A DNA stretch of 54,339 nt from Verrucomicrobiaceae bacterium (GTDB lineage Bacteria > Verrucomicrobiota > Verrucomicrobiia > Verrucomicrobiales > Verrucomicrobiaceae): assembly GCA_947440575.1 (NCBI GenBank), contig CANETF010000006.1, forward strand, positions 1 through 54,339. The letters are read 5' to 3'. Under the pieces are notes generated by a model, which did not search any database, was not told the origin of the DNA, and worked only from the letters and a program-made list of their open reading frames with translations. Shown here piece after piece: positions 1 to 7,768 of this stretch. The stretch's first letter is position 1; each line of letters begins with the position of its first letter. Position numbers and translations under genes: made by a program.

Positions 1-2102
1 TCGCCGGCGACCTTCTCAGTGAGCACGGTGATGTCCACATAGCCGAGGCGATTGTAAAGAGCCGGGACGTAGTTCGCATCGCGAATGGCGGCGTAGTGCT
101 TCCAATGTGCAAGAGCCTCATTCAGCTGACGCAGTGCGGCGGTGTGCTCAATCGCATGGCCGTTCCCATCAAACAAAGCCAACGCACACGCCCCGCGAAT
201 CTTCGCCGCGTAGTAGCGACCAAGCCACGCGAGCGCTTCACAGTCGTTGACGTTCTTCTCCAATTCAGAATCACCCTTGGCGGCTTCGCGCAGCGCATTG
301 AGCGCGGCAAGGGCTTGCGCGGAGGCACCTTCGAGACTTTCCGCGATCTGCAGCGGCGTCGTTTCCAGCATCGGTTCACGCGAAAGCAGGCGCTTCCGCC
401 AGTCGCGGATGCACAACACCTCGGCACCGGGCATGGCGCTACCTTCCATGAACTTCGCCACGGTGTAAAAGCCCTCGCCTTTGCTCCGCGGATGACTCCA
501 GCAGGCCTCGGGGAACCATTTGAGGTCGATGTCGCCCCAAAAGAAGCGTGTGATGAGCGGCATCACCTGCGAGGCGCTTTGTAGCGCGGTGAAAAGCGCG
601 GCCGAGGAGGCTTTCGGATGCTGCGCGGCGAGCAGTCGCTCGAAATGCGAATCCGGCAGCGTGGGGTCGTAAGCGAGGCGGCCCCACATCGAGAAGGAAT
701 ACCACTGCTTCTCCATGACGAGCGGTCGTTTGCCCGCAGCGGGGTGTCGATCGAGAAACTCGCGTCCCCAGCAGTAACCATCCGGCCCCATGTAGAAACC
801 GGCGCACTTGTCCCGCTGCGGCATATTGAGGATGTATTCGCGGGCGTAGGCGGGATCGCCGAAACGGAAGGTGTAGATGTCGTCGTTGCGCACGGTGAGC
901 CAGGTGCGGCGACCGGGCGCGATGCCGTCGAGCAGCGGCTGGATGAAGATCGGCTTCGTGATCGAATACATGTGCGCCACGCTGTATTTGAAGCTGAAGT
1001 CAAAGGTGCTAGGGTAGTCTTTGAAAGCATTCAGGATGTCGCTCTGCGCCGTCCAGTGGAAGCGATGGATGAGGTTGAAGTTACGCTTGGGTTCAGCCTT
1101 CAACGCATCACGCACGCCTTCGCCATAGGTGTCCCACAACCACTTTTCCTTCACCTTCGAGTCCATGTCGTGAGGCATGCCTTCACCGGCAGTGATGCCC
1201 ATGCCACCGAGCAGCGGATAGGTTTTCACCATCTCACGCACGCTGGCTCGGAAATACGCTTTCGTGATGTCGTTGCCCATGACGTTCGTGATGCCGTGCT
1301 TGCCCTCGGCGCCGAAGGTGAAGACGTTCCAGGTGAAGACATAGATCGTGATGCCGCGATCGGCGGCCTGATGCATCACCCAGCGCCAGAAGGCGATCTT
1401 CTCGTTCATCGTGATCTTTTTTACCACCTCATGGTTCGCGAGCATCTCCGGCCTGACAAAGTCCTCTCCCGAGAAGCTGAACGTGTCATCGAGCTTGGCT
1501 TTGGTGCGCCAGACATCATCGAGCGCGACCTCCGGGAACTCCGGCACCTTCACCATGGAGGGGAATGGATGCAGGCTCCAAAGCGAGAGCACATTGTACC
1601 GATGCCGTGCCATGGCATCGAGGTAGTCGATCCAAAAATCGCGTTCCCAGACCTCCGGGATGTTCGCCTGCGCCGCGTCAGAGGAGTCCGTGTAGCTCGG
1701 CGTACGCAGATCGAGGGGGATGTTGAACTTGATGCCGCGTTTCTCGATGTTCGGCTTGTTTTCGGAAGTTTTCAGCGAATCGAAGGTGCCGAGGCGGATG
1801 GCCTCCGCGATGTCGAGGCCGCCGTACATGGCGCCTGCTTCGTCGGCGCCGATGACACGAATTTGATCGCCCTCTCGAATGATGCGATAACTCTGCGTTG
1901 GGGCTTTGGCGTTCTTTTCGACGGTGAGAGAGACGTTGGCAGCGATTCCCTTGGCTGCGGCCTCACGCTGGATTTCCTCGGCGGCAAACTTACCAGGTCC
2001 ACCGGTGCTGGGGTCATTGGTGAGCTGAAACGATGCAGCAGAGGCAAGGCTGGCGACAAGATGGATAGCAAAAAGATTGGCGGTAAAAAATGGGAATTTC
2101 AT
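1..2102 (-). CDS. Secreted GH67N/GH20-type glycoside hydrolase, copy A (3' end outside window)
   Basis: The minus-strand frame is open from an ATG at 2102 to the window edge, about 700 codons, so the C-terminus is missing. The start gives a signal peptide (MKFPFFTANLFAIH...ASA). Residues about 30-130 resemble the alpha/beta N-terminal domain shared by alpha-glucuronidases and GH20 enzymes, with the segment QIRVIGADEAGAMYGGLD. The remainder looks like a large TIM-barrel region with aromatic-rich stretches such as EKWLWDTYGEG and GRLAYDP. It is a clear paralogue of the gene immediately upstream (2134-4401), 31 nt away. Substrate is unknown; a role on uronic-acid-containing glycans is inferred from the N-terminal domain type. 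A repeat element (2069-2094) lies inside the signal-peptide coding sequence. Confidence 0.85.
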   Translation of the reverse strand, partial: MKFPFFTANLFAIHLVASLASAASFQLTNDPSTGGPGKFAAEEIQREAAAKGIAANVSLTVEKNAKAPTQSYRIIREGDQIRVIGADEAGAMYGGLDIAEAIRLGTFDSLKTSENKPNIEKRGIKFNIPLDLRTPSYTDSSDAAQANIPEVWERDFWIDYLDAMARHRYNVLSLWSLHPFPSMVKVPEFPEVALDDVWRTKAKLDDTFSFSGEDFVRPEMLANHEVVKKITMNEKIAFWRWVMHQAADRGITIYVFTWNVFTFGAEGKHGITNVMGNDITKAYFRASVREMVKTYPLLGGMGITAGEGMPHDMDSKVKEKWLWDTYGEGVRDALKAEPKRNFNLIHRFHWTAQSDILNAFKDYPSTFDFSFKYSVAHMYSITKPIFIQPLLDGIAPGRRTWLTVRNDDIYTFRFGDPAYAREYILNMPQRDKCAGFYMGPDGYCWGREFLDRHPAAGKRPLVMEKQWYSFSMWGRLAYDPTLPDSHFERLLAAQHPKASSAALFTALQSASQVMPLITRFFWGDIDLKWFPEACWSHPRSKGEGFYTVAKFMEGSAMPGAEVLCIRDWRKRLLSREPMLETTPLQIAESLEGASAQALAALNALREAAKGDSELEKNVNDCEALAWLGRYYAAKIRGACALALFDGNGHAIEHTAALRQLNEALAHWKHYAAIRDANYVPALYNRLGYVDITVLTEKVAG
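2069..2094 (-). repeat. GGTAAAAAATGGG element, one arm, inside a signal-peptide coding region
   Basis: The plus strand carries aaagattggcggtaaaaaat followed by ggg. This matches the left arm of the intergenic elements at 6001-6075 and 7648-7720 (ttggcggtaaaaaatggg). Here it is read on the minus strand as part of the signal peptide of the GH67N-type gene starting at 2102. Confidence 0.75.
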
Positions 2103-2133
2103 GGTGTTGGATGCGGGCGAGATTGCGGTCGCA

Positions 2134-4401
2134 CTATTTGCCAGTGGCGGCGCGGGCGATGTCGATGTCGCGGCGGGCGTCGTCGGTCAGGCGGACCCAG
2201 TCAATGGTTCGTGTCTTGGAGAGGAATTGCGGGCGGTAGTTGGCGGTGGCGGACGCGGCGTAGGCTTTCCAATGCGCGAGCCCGGACTCGAGAGTGGAGA
2301 TGGCGGCGGCTTGTTCGGACGGAACTCCCGTGGTGCGGAACTCATGAAGGTGGGTGGCGCCACGGATTTTCGAGGCATAATAGTTGGCGAGGTGGGCGAA
2401 GGATTCGATGTCGTAGAGGAGTTCGCTGAGCTCTTTCGCGATGGGGCGTCGGGCTGCGCGGATGGAGCGCACATAGGCGAGGGAGGCAGAGGCATCGGCC
2501 TCCAGCCGATTGGCGACGGCCGTGGGAGGCGTCAGGCCTTTCTTCGGATTACCGAGGCGGGCCGCGACATACTCGGGAATACTGAAGAGGCCGGAGCCGG
2601 GCATGGTCTTTGTAGAGATGAAATCATCGACCGATTTGAAGCCCTTGCGCAGTTCGAGGCAGCCTTCTACGGCCCACTTGAAATCCCAGTCGATCCAGTG
2701 GAATTGGTTGACGAGAGCGATGGTGCGGGAGGCGGAGGTCCAGGCGTCGAGCAGTGGCTGGGCGGGCACATCGGGAAAGTGATTCTGCACGATGGCGGTG
2801 AGGCGTGCGGGCGGCAGGTCCGGTTCGTAGCCGAGGCGGCCCCAGAGCAGGAAGTTGAACCAGTGTTTGTGAATCTCGAGGTCGCGCGGGTGATTGGGGC
2901 GGGTGCTGATGAATTCGCGTCCCCAGGTGTAGCTGTCCGAGCCCATGTCGTATCCGGCGGTAAGGTCGGGACCGGGTAGATTCTTCATGAAGGCACTGAC
3001 GTAAGCGGGGTCAGCCCAGCGGAAGTGAAAGAGGTCGTCGTTGCGGAGATTCCACCAGCTCTTGATGCCATGTTTCTTTAAGTCGGGAATGATTTCCTCT
3101 TCCGCCCAATGTGGGGTGGGCGTGGAGTGAAGGCGGGCACGGGTGTATTTGTAGCTGAGATTGATGGGGTCGGGATAACGGCGGACGAAACTATCCATGA
3201 TCCGGTCTATGCCAGCCTCCCAGACTCGGTGGTAAACTTCGATTGACCTGCCAGGCTGGAGTTTTTTCGCATCAAGGATGCCTTCGCCATAGGTGGCCCA
3301 GAGCCACTTTTCGCGACCAAATTCATCGTCGCGATCCTCCATGTTTTCACCGGGGGTGAAGCCGATACCCGCGAGATCGGGATAGGTGAGGATAAACTCA
3401 CGCACACAAGCACGGAGGTAGGCGATGGTGCGGGGGTTGGTCTGGTCGTTGTTAACGCCGTAGAGACCGGCGTCGCCTTTGAGGTTCTGCTGTTGGCGAT
3501 ACCAGCCGGCCGGAGCGAGGCTGTTCATCCAGATGTTCCAGGTGACGAAATGGACTTCGATGCTGCGGTCCTTGGCGTGGCGCATGACGCGACGCCAGAA
3601 GTCGATCTTTTCATCGATGGTCATCGACTTGAGGACGATGAGGTTGTCGAGCACGGGTTGGGAGACGCCGCTTCCGGCGATGAATTTTGCCTCGGACTCT
3701 TCGGTGCGGTCAGTGTCGAGGGGGAAGGCGGTGCCGCAGACGTCGCGCAGCGCGGCCTCGGGGTAGTCGGCTAGTTTCACCATCGAGGGGAACGGGTGCG
3801 GGTTCCAGAGGCCGAGGGAGTTGTAGCGGTGCCGGGCCATGCTATCGAGGAACTCGCGCCAGAACTCGAAATTCCACATCTCGGCGATGTTGGCCTGGGC
3901 GGCGTCGCCAGCGTCCTGATACGACGGGTTGCGGATATCGAGCGGGATATTGAACTTCAGGCCACGACGAGCGACGTGGGGTTTGTTCTCGGAACTTTTT
4001 AGGCTGTCGAGCGTGCCGATGCGGATGGCTTCCTCGACCTCTAGGCCGCCATACATGGCCCCGGCTTCATCAGCGCCTATGACACGGATTTGATCGCCCG
4101 CGCGTTCGATGCGGTAGCTCTGAGCAGTAGCTATGGGCTTCTTTTCGACGGTGAGCGTGATCTTCGCGGTGGTGTCTTTGGCATCAGCTGCACGTTGAAT
4201 CTCGGCGGCAGCGAACTTGCCGGGGCTACCAGTGCTGGGGTCGTTGGTGAGCTGGAGAGATCCCGCAGAGGCAAGGCTGGCAAAAAGATGGAGGGCAAAA
4301 AGAAAAGCCGGTAAAAAATGGGCGGTAAAAAAATGAGGGCCTCTTTTTTTGACACTCATCTTTTTGACGGCTGAGGTTTGGGCACTGGAAGTGGGCTTCA
4401 T
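2134..4401 (-). CDS. Secreted GH67N/GH20-type glycoside hydrolase, copy B
   Basis: About 755 aa from the ATG at 4401, 5 nt after the stop of the upstream beta-helix gene. An alternative ATG at 4359 gives a tidier signal peptide (MSVKKRGPHFFTAHF...ASA). A longer open frame reaches 4785 but overlaps the neighbour and starts with non-signal sequence, so I reject that start. The N-terminal domain has RVIGADEAGAMYGGLEV, the sugar-hydrolase accessory fold found in GH67, GH20 and GH115 enzymes. The central region has YPDLAGIGFTPGENMED and EKWLWATYGEG, matching copy A position for position. It probably acts on exported polysaccharide fragments; the exact linkage cannot be read from the sequence. The repeat at 4307-4336 forms part of its leader. 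Confidence 0.85.
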   Translation of the reverse strand: MKPTSSAQTSAVKKMSVKKRGPHFFTAHFLPAFLFALHLFASLASAGSLQLTNDPSTGSPGKFAAAEIQRAADAKDTTAKITLTVEKKPIATAQSYRIERAGDQIRVIGADEAGAMYGGLEVEEAIRIGTLDSLKSSENKPHVARRGLKFNIPLDIRNPSYQDAGDAAQANIAEMWNFEFWREFLDSMARHRYNSLGLWNPHPFPSMVKLADYPEAALRDVCGTAFPLDTDRTEESEAKFIAGSGVSQPVLDNLIVLKSMTIDEKIDFWRRVMRHAKDRSIEVHFVTWNIWMNSLAPAGWYRQQQNLKGDAGLYGVNNDQTNPRTIAYLRACVREFILTYPDLAGIGFTPGENMEDRDDEFGREKWLWATYGEGILDAKKLQPGRSIEVYHRVWEAGIDRIMDSFVRRYPDPINLSYKYTRARLHSTPTPHWAEEEIIPDLKKHGIKSWWNLRNDDLFHFRWADPAYVSAFMKNLPGPDLTAGYDMGSDSYTWGREFISTRPNHPRDLEIHKHWFNFLLWGRLGYEPDLPPARLTAIVQNHFPDVPAQPLLDAWTSASRTIALVNQFHWIDWDFKWAVEGCLELRKGFKSVDDFISTKTMPGSGLFSIPEYVAARLGNPKKGLTPPTAVANRLEADASASLAYVRSIRAARRPIAKELSELLYDIESFAHLANYYASKIRGATHLHEFRTTGVPSEQAAAISTLESGLAHWKAYAASATANYRPQFLSKTRTIDWVRLTDDARRDIDIARAATGK
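4307..4336 (-). repeat. GGTAAAAAATGGG element, two tandem units, inside a signal-peptide coding region
   Basis: The plus strand reads gccggtaaaaaatgggcggt then aaaaaaatgag, two head-to-tail units. It matches the reverse complement of the right arm of the intergenic elements (ccggtaaaaaatgggcggta). On the minus strand it encodes the hydrophobic HFFTAHFLPAF stretch of the leader of the gene at 2134-4401. Confidence 0.75.
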
Positions 4402-4406
4402 GACGA

Positions 4407-5939
4407 TTATTTCTGGAAGTTGAGTCCTTCGACGAACTCGTTTGTTTTGAAGAAGTCGGCCGTGTTCACGGGTTTGCCGCCGAGGGTCAGGTTCTCGAAG
4501 GTCAGATCGCGAATGTGGGCATTCTTTTGTCCCCAGAGGAGCTGGGGTTCGCCGATGACGCTGGGGGCGGTGATCGTGATGTTTTGGAAGAGGATGCCGG
4601 AGAGGTCGCCTTGGCCGCGTTGGTCTTCGCCATAGGGTTTCGGCATGGCCATGCAGATGAAGAACTGTTGAAGCGTGGGGCGTGGATCGGAGATGCGGAT
4701 GTTGCGGAAGATGACGCCCGCACCTGCCGCGCCTTCGCCTTCGCCACGCATGTTGAAGACGCGGCCACCGCTCCAGTGATGCCATTTGGCGCGGGAATAG
4801 ATCACGTCGCAGTCTTCGACGATGAGCTTGTGGTCCGGGAGCGCACTGAGGACGAAGGAGGAGCCATTCGCATCATTCCACAACACCACGCGGCGGATGC
4901 CGAGGCCGTTCGCGTAGAGCGAGTCATCCTGCGTGCGGATGAAGCAGTCTTCGATGCGCGTGTTGCCAAACGGATTGATGCCATCGCCATTGGCGCGCCA
5001 GGTGAAGATCTTGGTCCATCGGACCTCGTTGGGATGACCTTCCTTGAAGCCGTTGATCAGCATGACGGAGTGCGAGGCGGAATCGGCGATGGTGAGTCCT
5101 TCCACCCGAGTGTCGCTGGCTCCGAAAATCTCGATGGGCTTGCGGCTGGCCTTGGAACTGCCTCCGAAGAGCTTCCCCAACGCGCTCGCGTGCTTCAATC
5201 GCGCTCCAGAAAGCGTGCCGTGGCCAAAGTGGCGGATGTGATGACCATCGGGCCATTCGGCGTTGTGAAAGGAGCCATAGACCATCGCATCGCCGGGGAT
5301 GTAATACTGGCGGTTTGCATGCACCGGAAAGGCCGCGCCGATGTCGTGCACGCCGGGGAGAAAGTACAGCATGCGCCAATCGCCATCCGCGGGTGGTTTC
5401 TCGCCGGGTTTCACGGCGAGCACGCCTGGGTCATGCAGCGTGGGTTTGCCCGCAAGCGGTGGATTGGCGAACAGCGAGATCGTGTGAAGCGGCGGCCCTG
5501 TGTAACCTTTGCCCGTGTCCTGACCATCCATCTGGCCGTCGATGTCCACAGCGACGAGGCAGGGCTTGCCGAGTTTCACGAGCGCTTTGCCATCTTTGAC
5601 GGAGCAATTGGATGCGTGCCGCTTGGGATGCACCGCAGCATTGCGAATAGGCTGACCATTGACGCGAGAGATCTCGATCTCAACGGGACCGGAGGTCTCA
5701 AAGTTCACGTAGGTGTGAGTCCAGCCCTTCAGCGTGTCAAAGTAAGCCTCCTCATCCTTGCACTCCGTCAGCCAGGCAAAGGCAGACTGCCATGCGGTGC
5801 CATCACCTGATGGGCGAACGCGGACCTGATAGTGGGCTGATGCTTCAAGGCCTGGAACAGGCGGATAGACCAGCAAGCTGCCAGCGACCGCGGAGGCGGA
5901 GTGAAGCGTGAAGCAAAAAATGGCGAGGAGTAGTTTCAT
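4407..5939 (-). CDS. Secreted right-handed beta-helix glycoside hydrolase (GH49/GH28-like)
   Basis: 510 aa with a signal peptide (MKLLLAIFCFTLHSASAVAG). Residues about 20-180 look like an N-terminal beta-sandwich of the type preceding GH49 dextranase-like helices. The C-terminal half has parallel beta-helix turns, with FTWRANGDGINPFGN followed by a TQDDSLY segment. These acidic residues sit where GH49/GH28 enzymes carry catalytic aspartates. An earlier turn reads YGSFHNAEWPDGHHIRHFGHG. Such enzymes hydrolyse internal bonds in polysaccharides outside the cytoplasm. It lies immediately upstream of the two GH67N-type genes on the same strand (5 nt gap), suggesting one transcript. The family call is from recognised segments, not a profile search; a pectinase-like alternative is possible. 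Confidence 0.75.
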   Translation of the reverse strand: MKLLLAIFCFTLHSASAVAGSLLVYPPVPGLEASAHYQVRVRPSGDGTAWQSAFAWLTECKDEEAYFDTLKGWTHTYVNFETSGPVEIEISRVNGQPIRNAAVHPKRHASNCSVKDGKALVKLGKPCLVAVDIDGQMDGQDTGKGYTGPPLHTISLFANPPLAGKPTLHDPGVLAVKPGEKPPADGDWRMLYFLPGVHDIGAAFPVHANRQYYIPGDAMVYGSFHNAEWPDGHHIRHFGHGTLSGARLKHASALGKLFGGSSKASRKPIEIFGASDTRVEGLTIADSASHSVMLINGFKEGHPNEVRWTKIFTWRANGDGINPFGNTRIEDCFIRTQDDSLYANGLGIRRVVLWNDANGSSFVLSALPDHKLIVEDCDVIYSRAKWHHWSGGRVFNMRGEGEGAAGAGVIFRNIRISDPRPTLQQFFICMAMPKPYGEDQRGQGDLSGILFQNITITAPSVIGEPQLLWGQKNAHIRDLTFENLTLGGKPVNTADFFKTNEFVEGLNFQK

Positions 5940-6000
5940 TTCGGCGCTGCTAAGCCGTGAAAGGCACGGTGGGGCTTTGAGTTTGGTTTGAAAGTGATGG

Positions 6001-6075
6001 CCGGTAAAAGATTGGCGGTAAAAAATGGGAACTGATTTGTTTCATCTATTACCGCCCATTTTTTACCGGGAAAAC
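6001..6075. repeat. Intergenic inverted-repeat element, copy 1
   Basis: A perfect 14-bp inverted repeat, cggtaaaaaatggg (6016-6029) and cccattttttaccg (6055-6068). The outer parts extend the pairing imperfectly because the left arm holds two tandem units (ccggtaaaagattgg then cggtaaaaaatggg). It sits between the sulfatase stop (6116) and the beta-helix gene start (5939). It is nearly identical over its whole length to the copy at 7648-7720. It could act as an RNA hairpin, a terminator or processing site, or a palindromic mobile repeat. Confidence 0.85.
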
Positions 6076-6115
6076 TCAACGAGTGACGCGATTCAAGCAG
6101 TCCCCACGGATCTGA

Positions 6116-7618
6116 CTATTCGACGCCCTTTTTCTTGCCGGCTTTGCGCATGGCTTTTTTGTCATCTTTGTTGGTGGGGGCGTCAGGCTCGTTGTGCGTT
6201 GGCACAAGTGCTTTGAACTTGGCCATGATGGGCTTGGATTCGGGATTGGCGGCCAGATTTTTGTGTTCCAGCGGGTCGGTGCTGTGGTCGTAGAGTTCCT
6301 CGGCGCCATTCGCCCGGCCGCCATACCAGGTGTAGCGGTAACGGCCATCGGTGAGGGAATGGTTGCTGAACTGGTAGGTGGTCAGGGTGGGATGAATCCA
6401 CTCGATCTTCGGGTCCTTCAGCAAGGGCACAAAGCTGCGTCCTTCGTTCTCCGCATTCGGCGGGAGCCCGCACAACTCGACCAGCGTGGGATACATATCG
6501 AGCAGGTTGACGACTCCATCGCATTTGACGTCGGCGGGAGTCATGCCGGGTACGCGGACCATGAAGGGCACTCGGTCCGACTCTTCCCACAGATCGGTTT
6601 TGCCGTATTTGGTTTTCTCGCCCAGATGCCAGCCGTGATCGCCCCAGAGCATGAGGATCGTATTGTCGGCGTGCTGGCTCTTCTTCAATGCATCGAACAG
6701 CACACCCAGGCAGTGGTCCACGTAGCTGATGTTGGCGAGGTAGGCACGTTGTGCCTGCTTGTGCATGTTGGCTTTGTCGATCGCGTCAAACGAGCCAATC
6801 GAGGTCTTGAACAGGCGTTTTCCATTGGCGTCCACGATGTCATCGAGATCGTCGCGGAAGATTTCGACCGGCTTGATGCTTTCCATCGGATAGAGATCAA
6901 AAAACTGCTGCGGAACGAACCACGGCAGATGCGGCTTCGAGATGCCCAGGGCCATGAAGAACGGCTTGCCGTCGAAATCGCGCTTGAGCTGATCAGCGGC
7001 CCATTGGCAGGCGACGTAGTCCTTGGTCTCTTCGACCGCGGCCTTGCAGGCTCCCCATTTCGTCACTTCTTTTTCCTCGCCTTTCTCCTGGCCCTTATCT
7101 CCAGCTTTTTCGCCTGAAGCGGATGACGGGGATTCTTCCCAGAGCATGCCTTTGTTGCGTCCTCCGCCTTCAGCGAACTCTTGGAACGCCCATTGGCCCT
7201 CATCCATGCCCTCAGATGTCGGATGCTTGTGGAAGATCTTTCCCGTGGAGAGCGTGTGGTAGCCGTTCTTGGCGAAGTATTCGGGAAGGGTGACCACATC
7301 TTTGGCTTTCGGGGCCTTTTTCAGGTCTTGAGTGTTGCCGTAGATGCCCGTCGTCGAGGGGCGTTTGCCGGTCAAAATGGCTGAGCGGCTCGGGCAGCAG
7401 ACCGTGGATGCGCAGTAGGCCTTGTTCATCACCATCGCCTGCTCTTTGGCGAGCCGGTCAAGGTTGGGCGTGATCGCCTGCGAGTTGCCGCCAAAGCACC
7501 CGATCCAATCGTTCAAGTCGTCAACGGCAATGAAGAGGACGTTGTATGGCTTGGTGTGGGATTGACCCAACAAGGAGCCCAGTGGGAGGAGAAGGAGGGT
7601 GAGGATAAGGTTCTTCAT
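6116..7618 (-). CDS. Secreted sulfatase, iduronate-2-sulfatase-like
   Basis: 500 aa, alkaline-phosphatase superfamily sulfatase with a signal peptide (MKNLILTLLLLPLGSLLGQ). Metal-ligand aspartates lie in VDDLNDW (about residues 32-38). The formylglycine motif is CCPSRSAILTG, with the modifiable Cys at about residue 74. Further sulfatase signatures are GKIFHK, SKPHLPW and the late WGDHGWHLGEKTKYGKTDLWE block typical of the iduronate-sulfatase/choline-sulfatase branch. Such enzymes remove O-sulfate esters from sugars and need a formylglycine-generating enzyme, which is not in this window. The C-terminus is strongly basic (KDDKKAMRKAGKKKG). It is flanked on both sides by copies of the inverted-repeat element. 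Confidence 0.93.
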   Translation of the reverse strand: MKNLILTLLLLPLGSLLGQSHTKPYNVLFIAVDDLNDWIGCFGGNSQAITPNLDRLAKEQAMVMNKAYCASTVCCPSRSAILTGKRPSTTGIYGNTQDLKKAPKAKDVVTLPEYFAKNGYHTLSTGKIFHKHPTSEGMDEGQWAFQEFAEGGGRNKGMLWEESPSSASGEKAGDKGQEKGEEKEVTKWGACKAAVEETKDYVACQWAADQLKRDFDGKPFFMALGISKPHLPWFVPQQFFDLYPMESIKPVEIFRDDLDDIVDANGKRLFKTSIGSFDAIDKANMHKQAQRAYLANISYVDHCLGVLFDALKKSQHADNTILMLWGDHGWHLGEKTKYGKTDLWEESDRVPFMVRVPGMTPADVKCDGVVNLLDMYPTLVELCGLPPNAENEGRSFVPLLKDPKIEWIHPTLTTYQFSNHSLTDGRYRYTWYGGRANGAEELYDHSTDPLEHKNLAANPESKPIMAKFKALVPTHNEPDAPTNKDDKKAMRKAGKKKGVE

Positions 7619-7647
7619 GGTCTGGGGCGTTTGTTTGAGAATGCTGG

Positions 7648-7720
7648 CCGGTAAAAGATTGGTGGTAAAAAATGGGAGCTGAGTTGTTTCATTTTACCGC
7701 CCATTTTTTACCGGGAAAAC
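7648..7720. repeat. Intergenic inverted-repeat element, copy 2
   Basis: A 13-bp perfect inverted repeat, ggtaaaaaatggg (7664-7676) and cccattttttacc (7700-7712), within an element nearly identical to 6001-6075. The first 45 nt differ at three positions, and the loop differs by a 2-nt indel. It lies downstream of the cytochrome gene (stop at 7769) and ends 29 nt before the sulfatase start at 7618. Confidence 0.85.
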
Positions 7721-7768
7721 GAACCGACATTTCGCGATGTGGGCATGATCGATGGTGAAAGCCGAGGC

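Noticed and set aside
618..2429. Long plus-strand open frames over the glycoside hydrolase genes (also 4515-5810, 17977-19116, 20563-21588, 21648-23366)
   Set aside because: They are shadows opposite strongly supported minus-strand genes, with Arg/His-rich composition and no recognisable domain.
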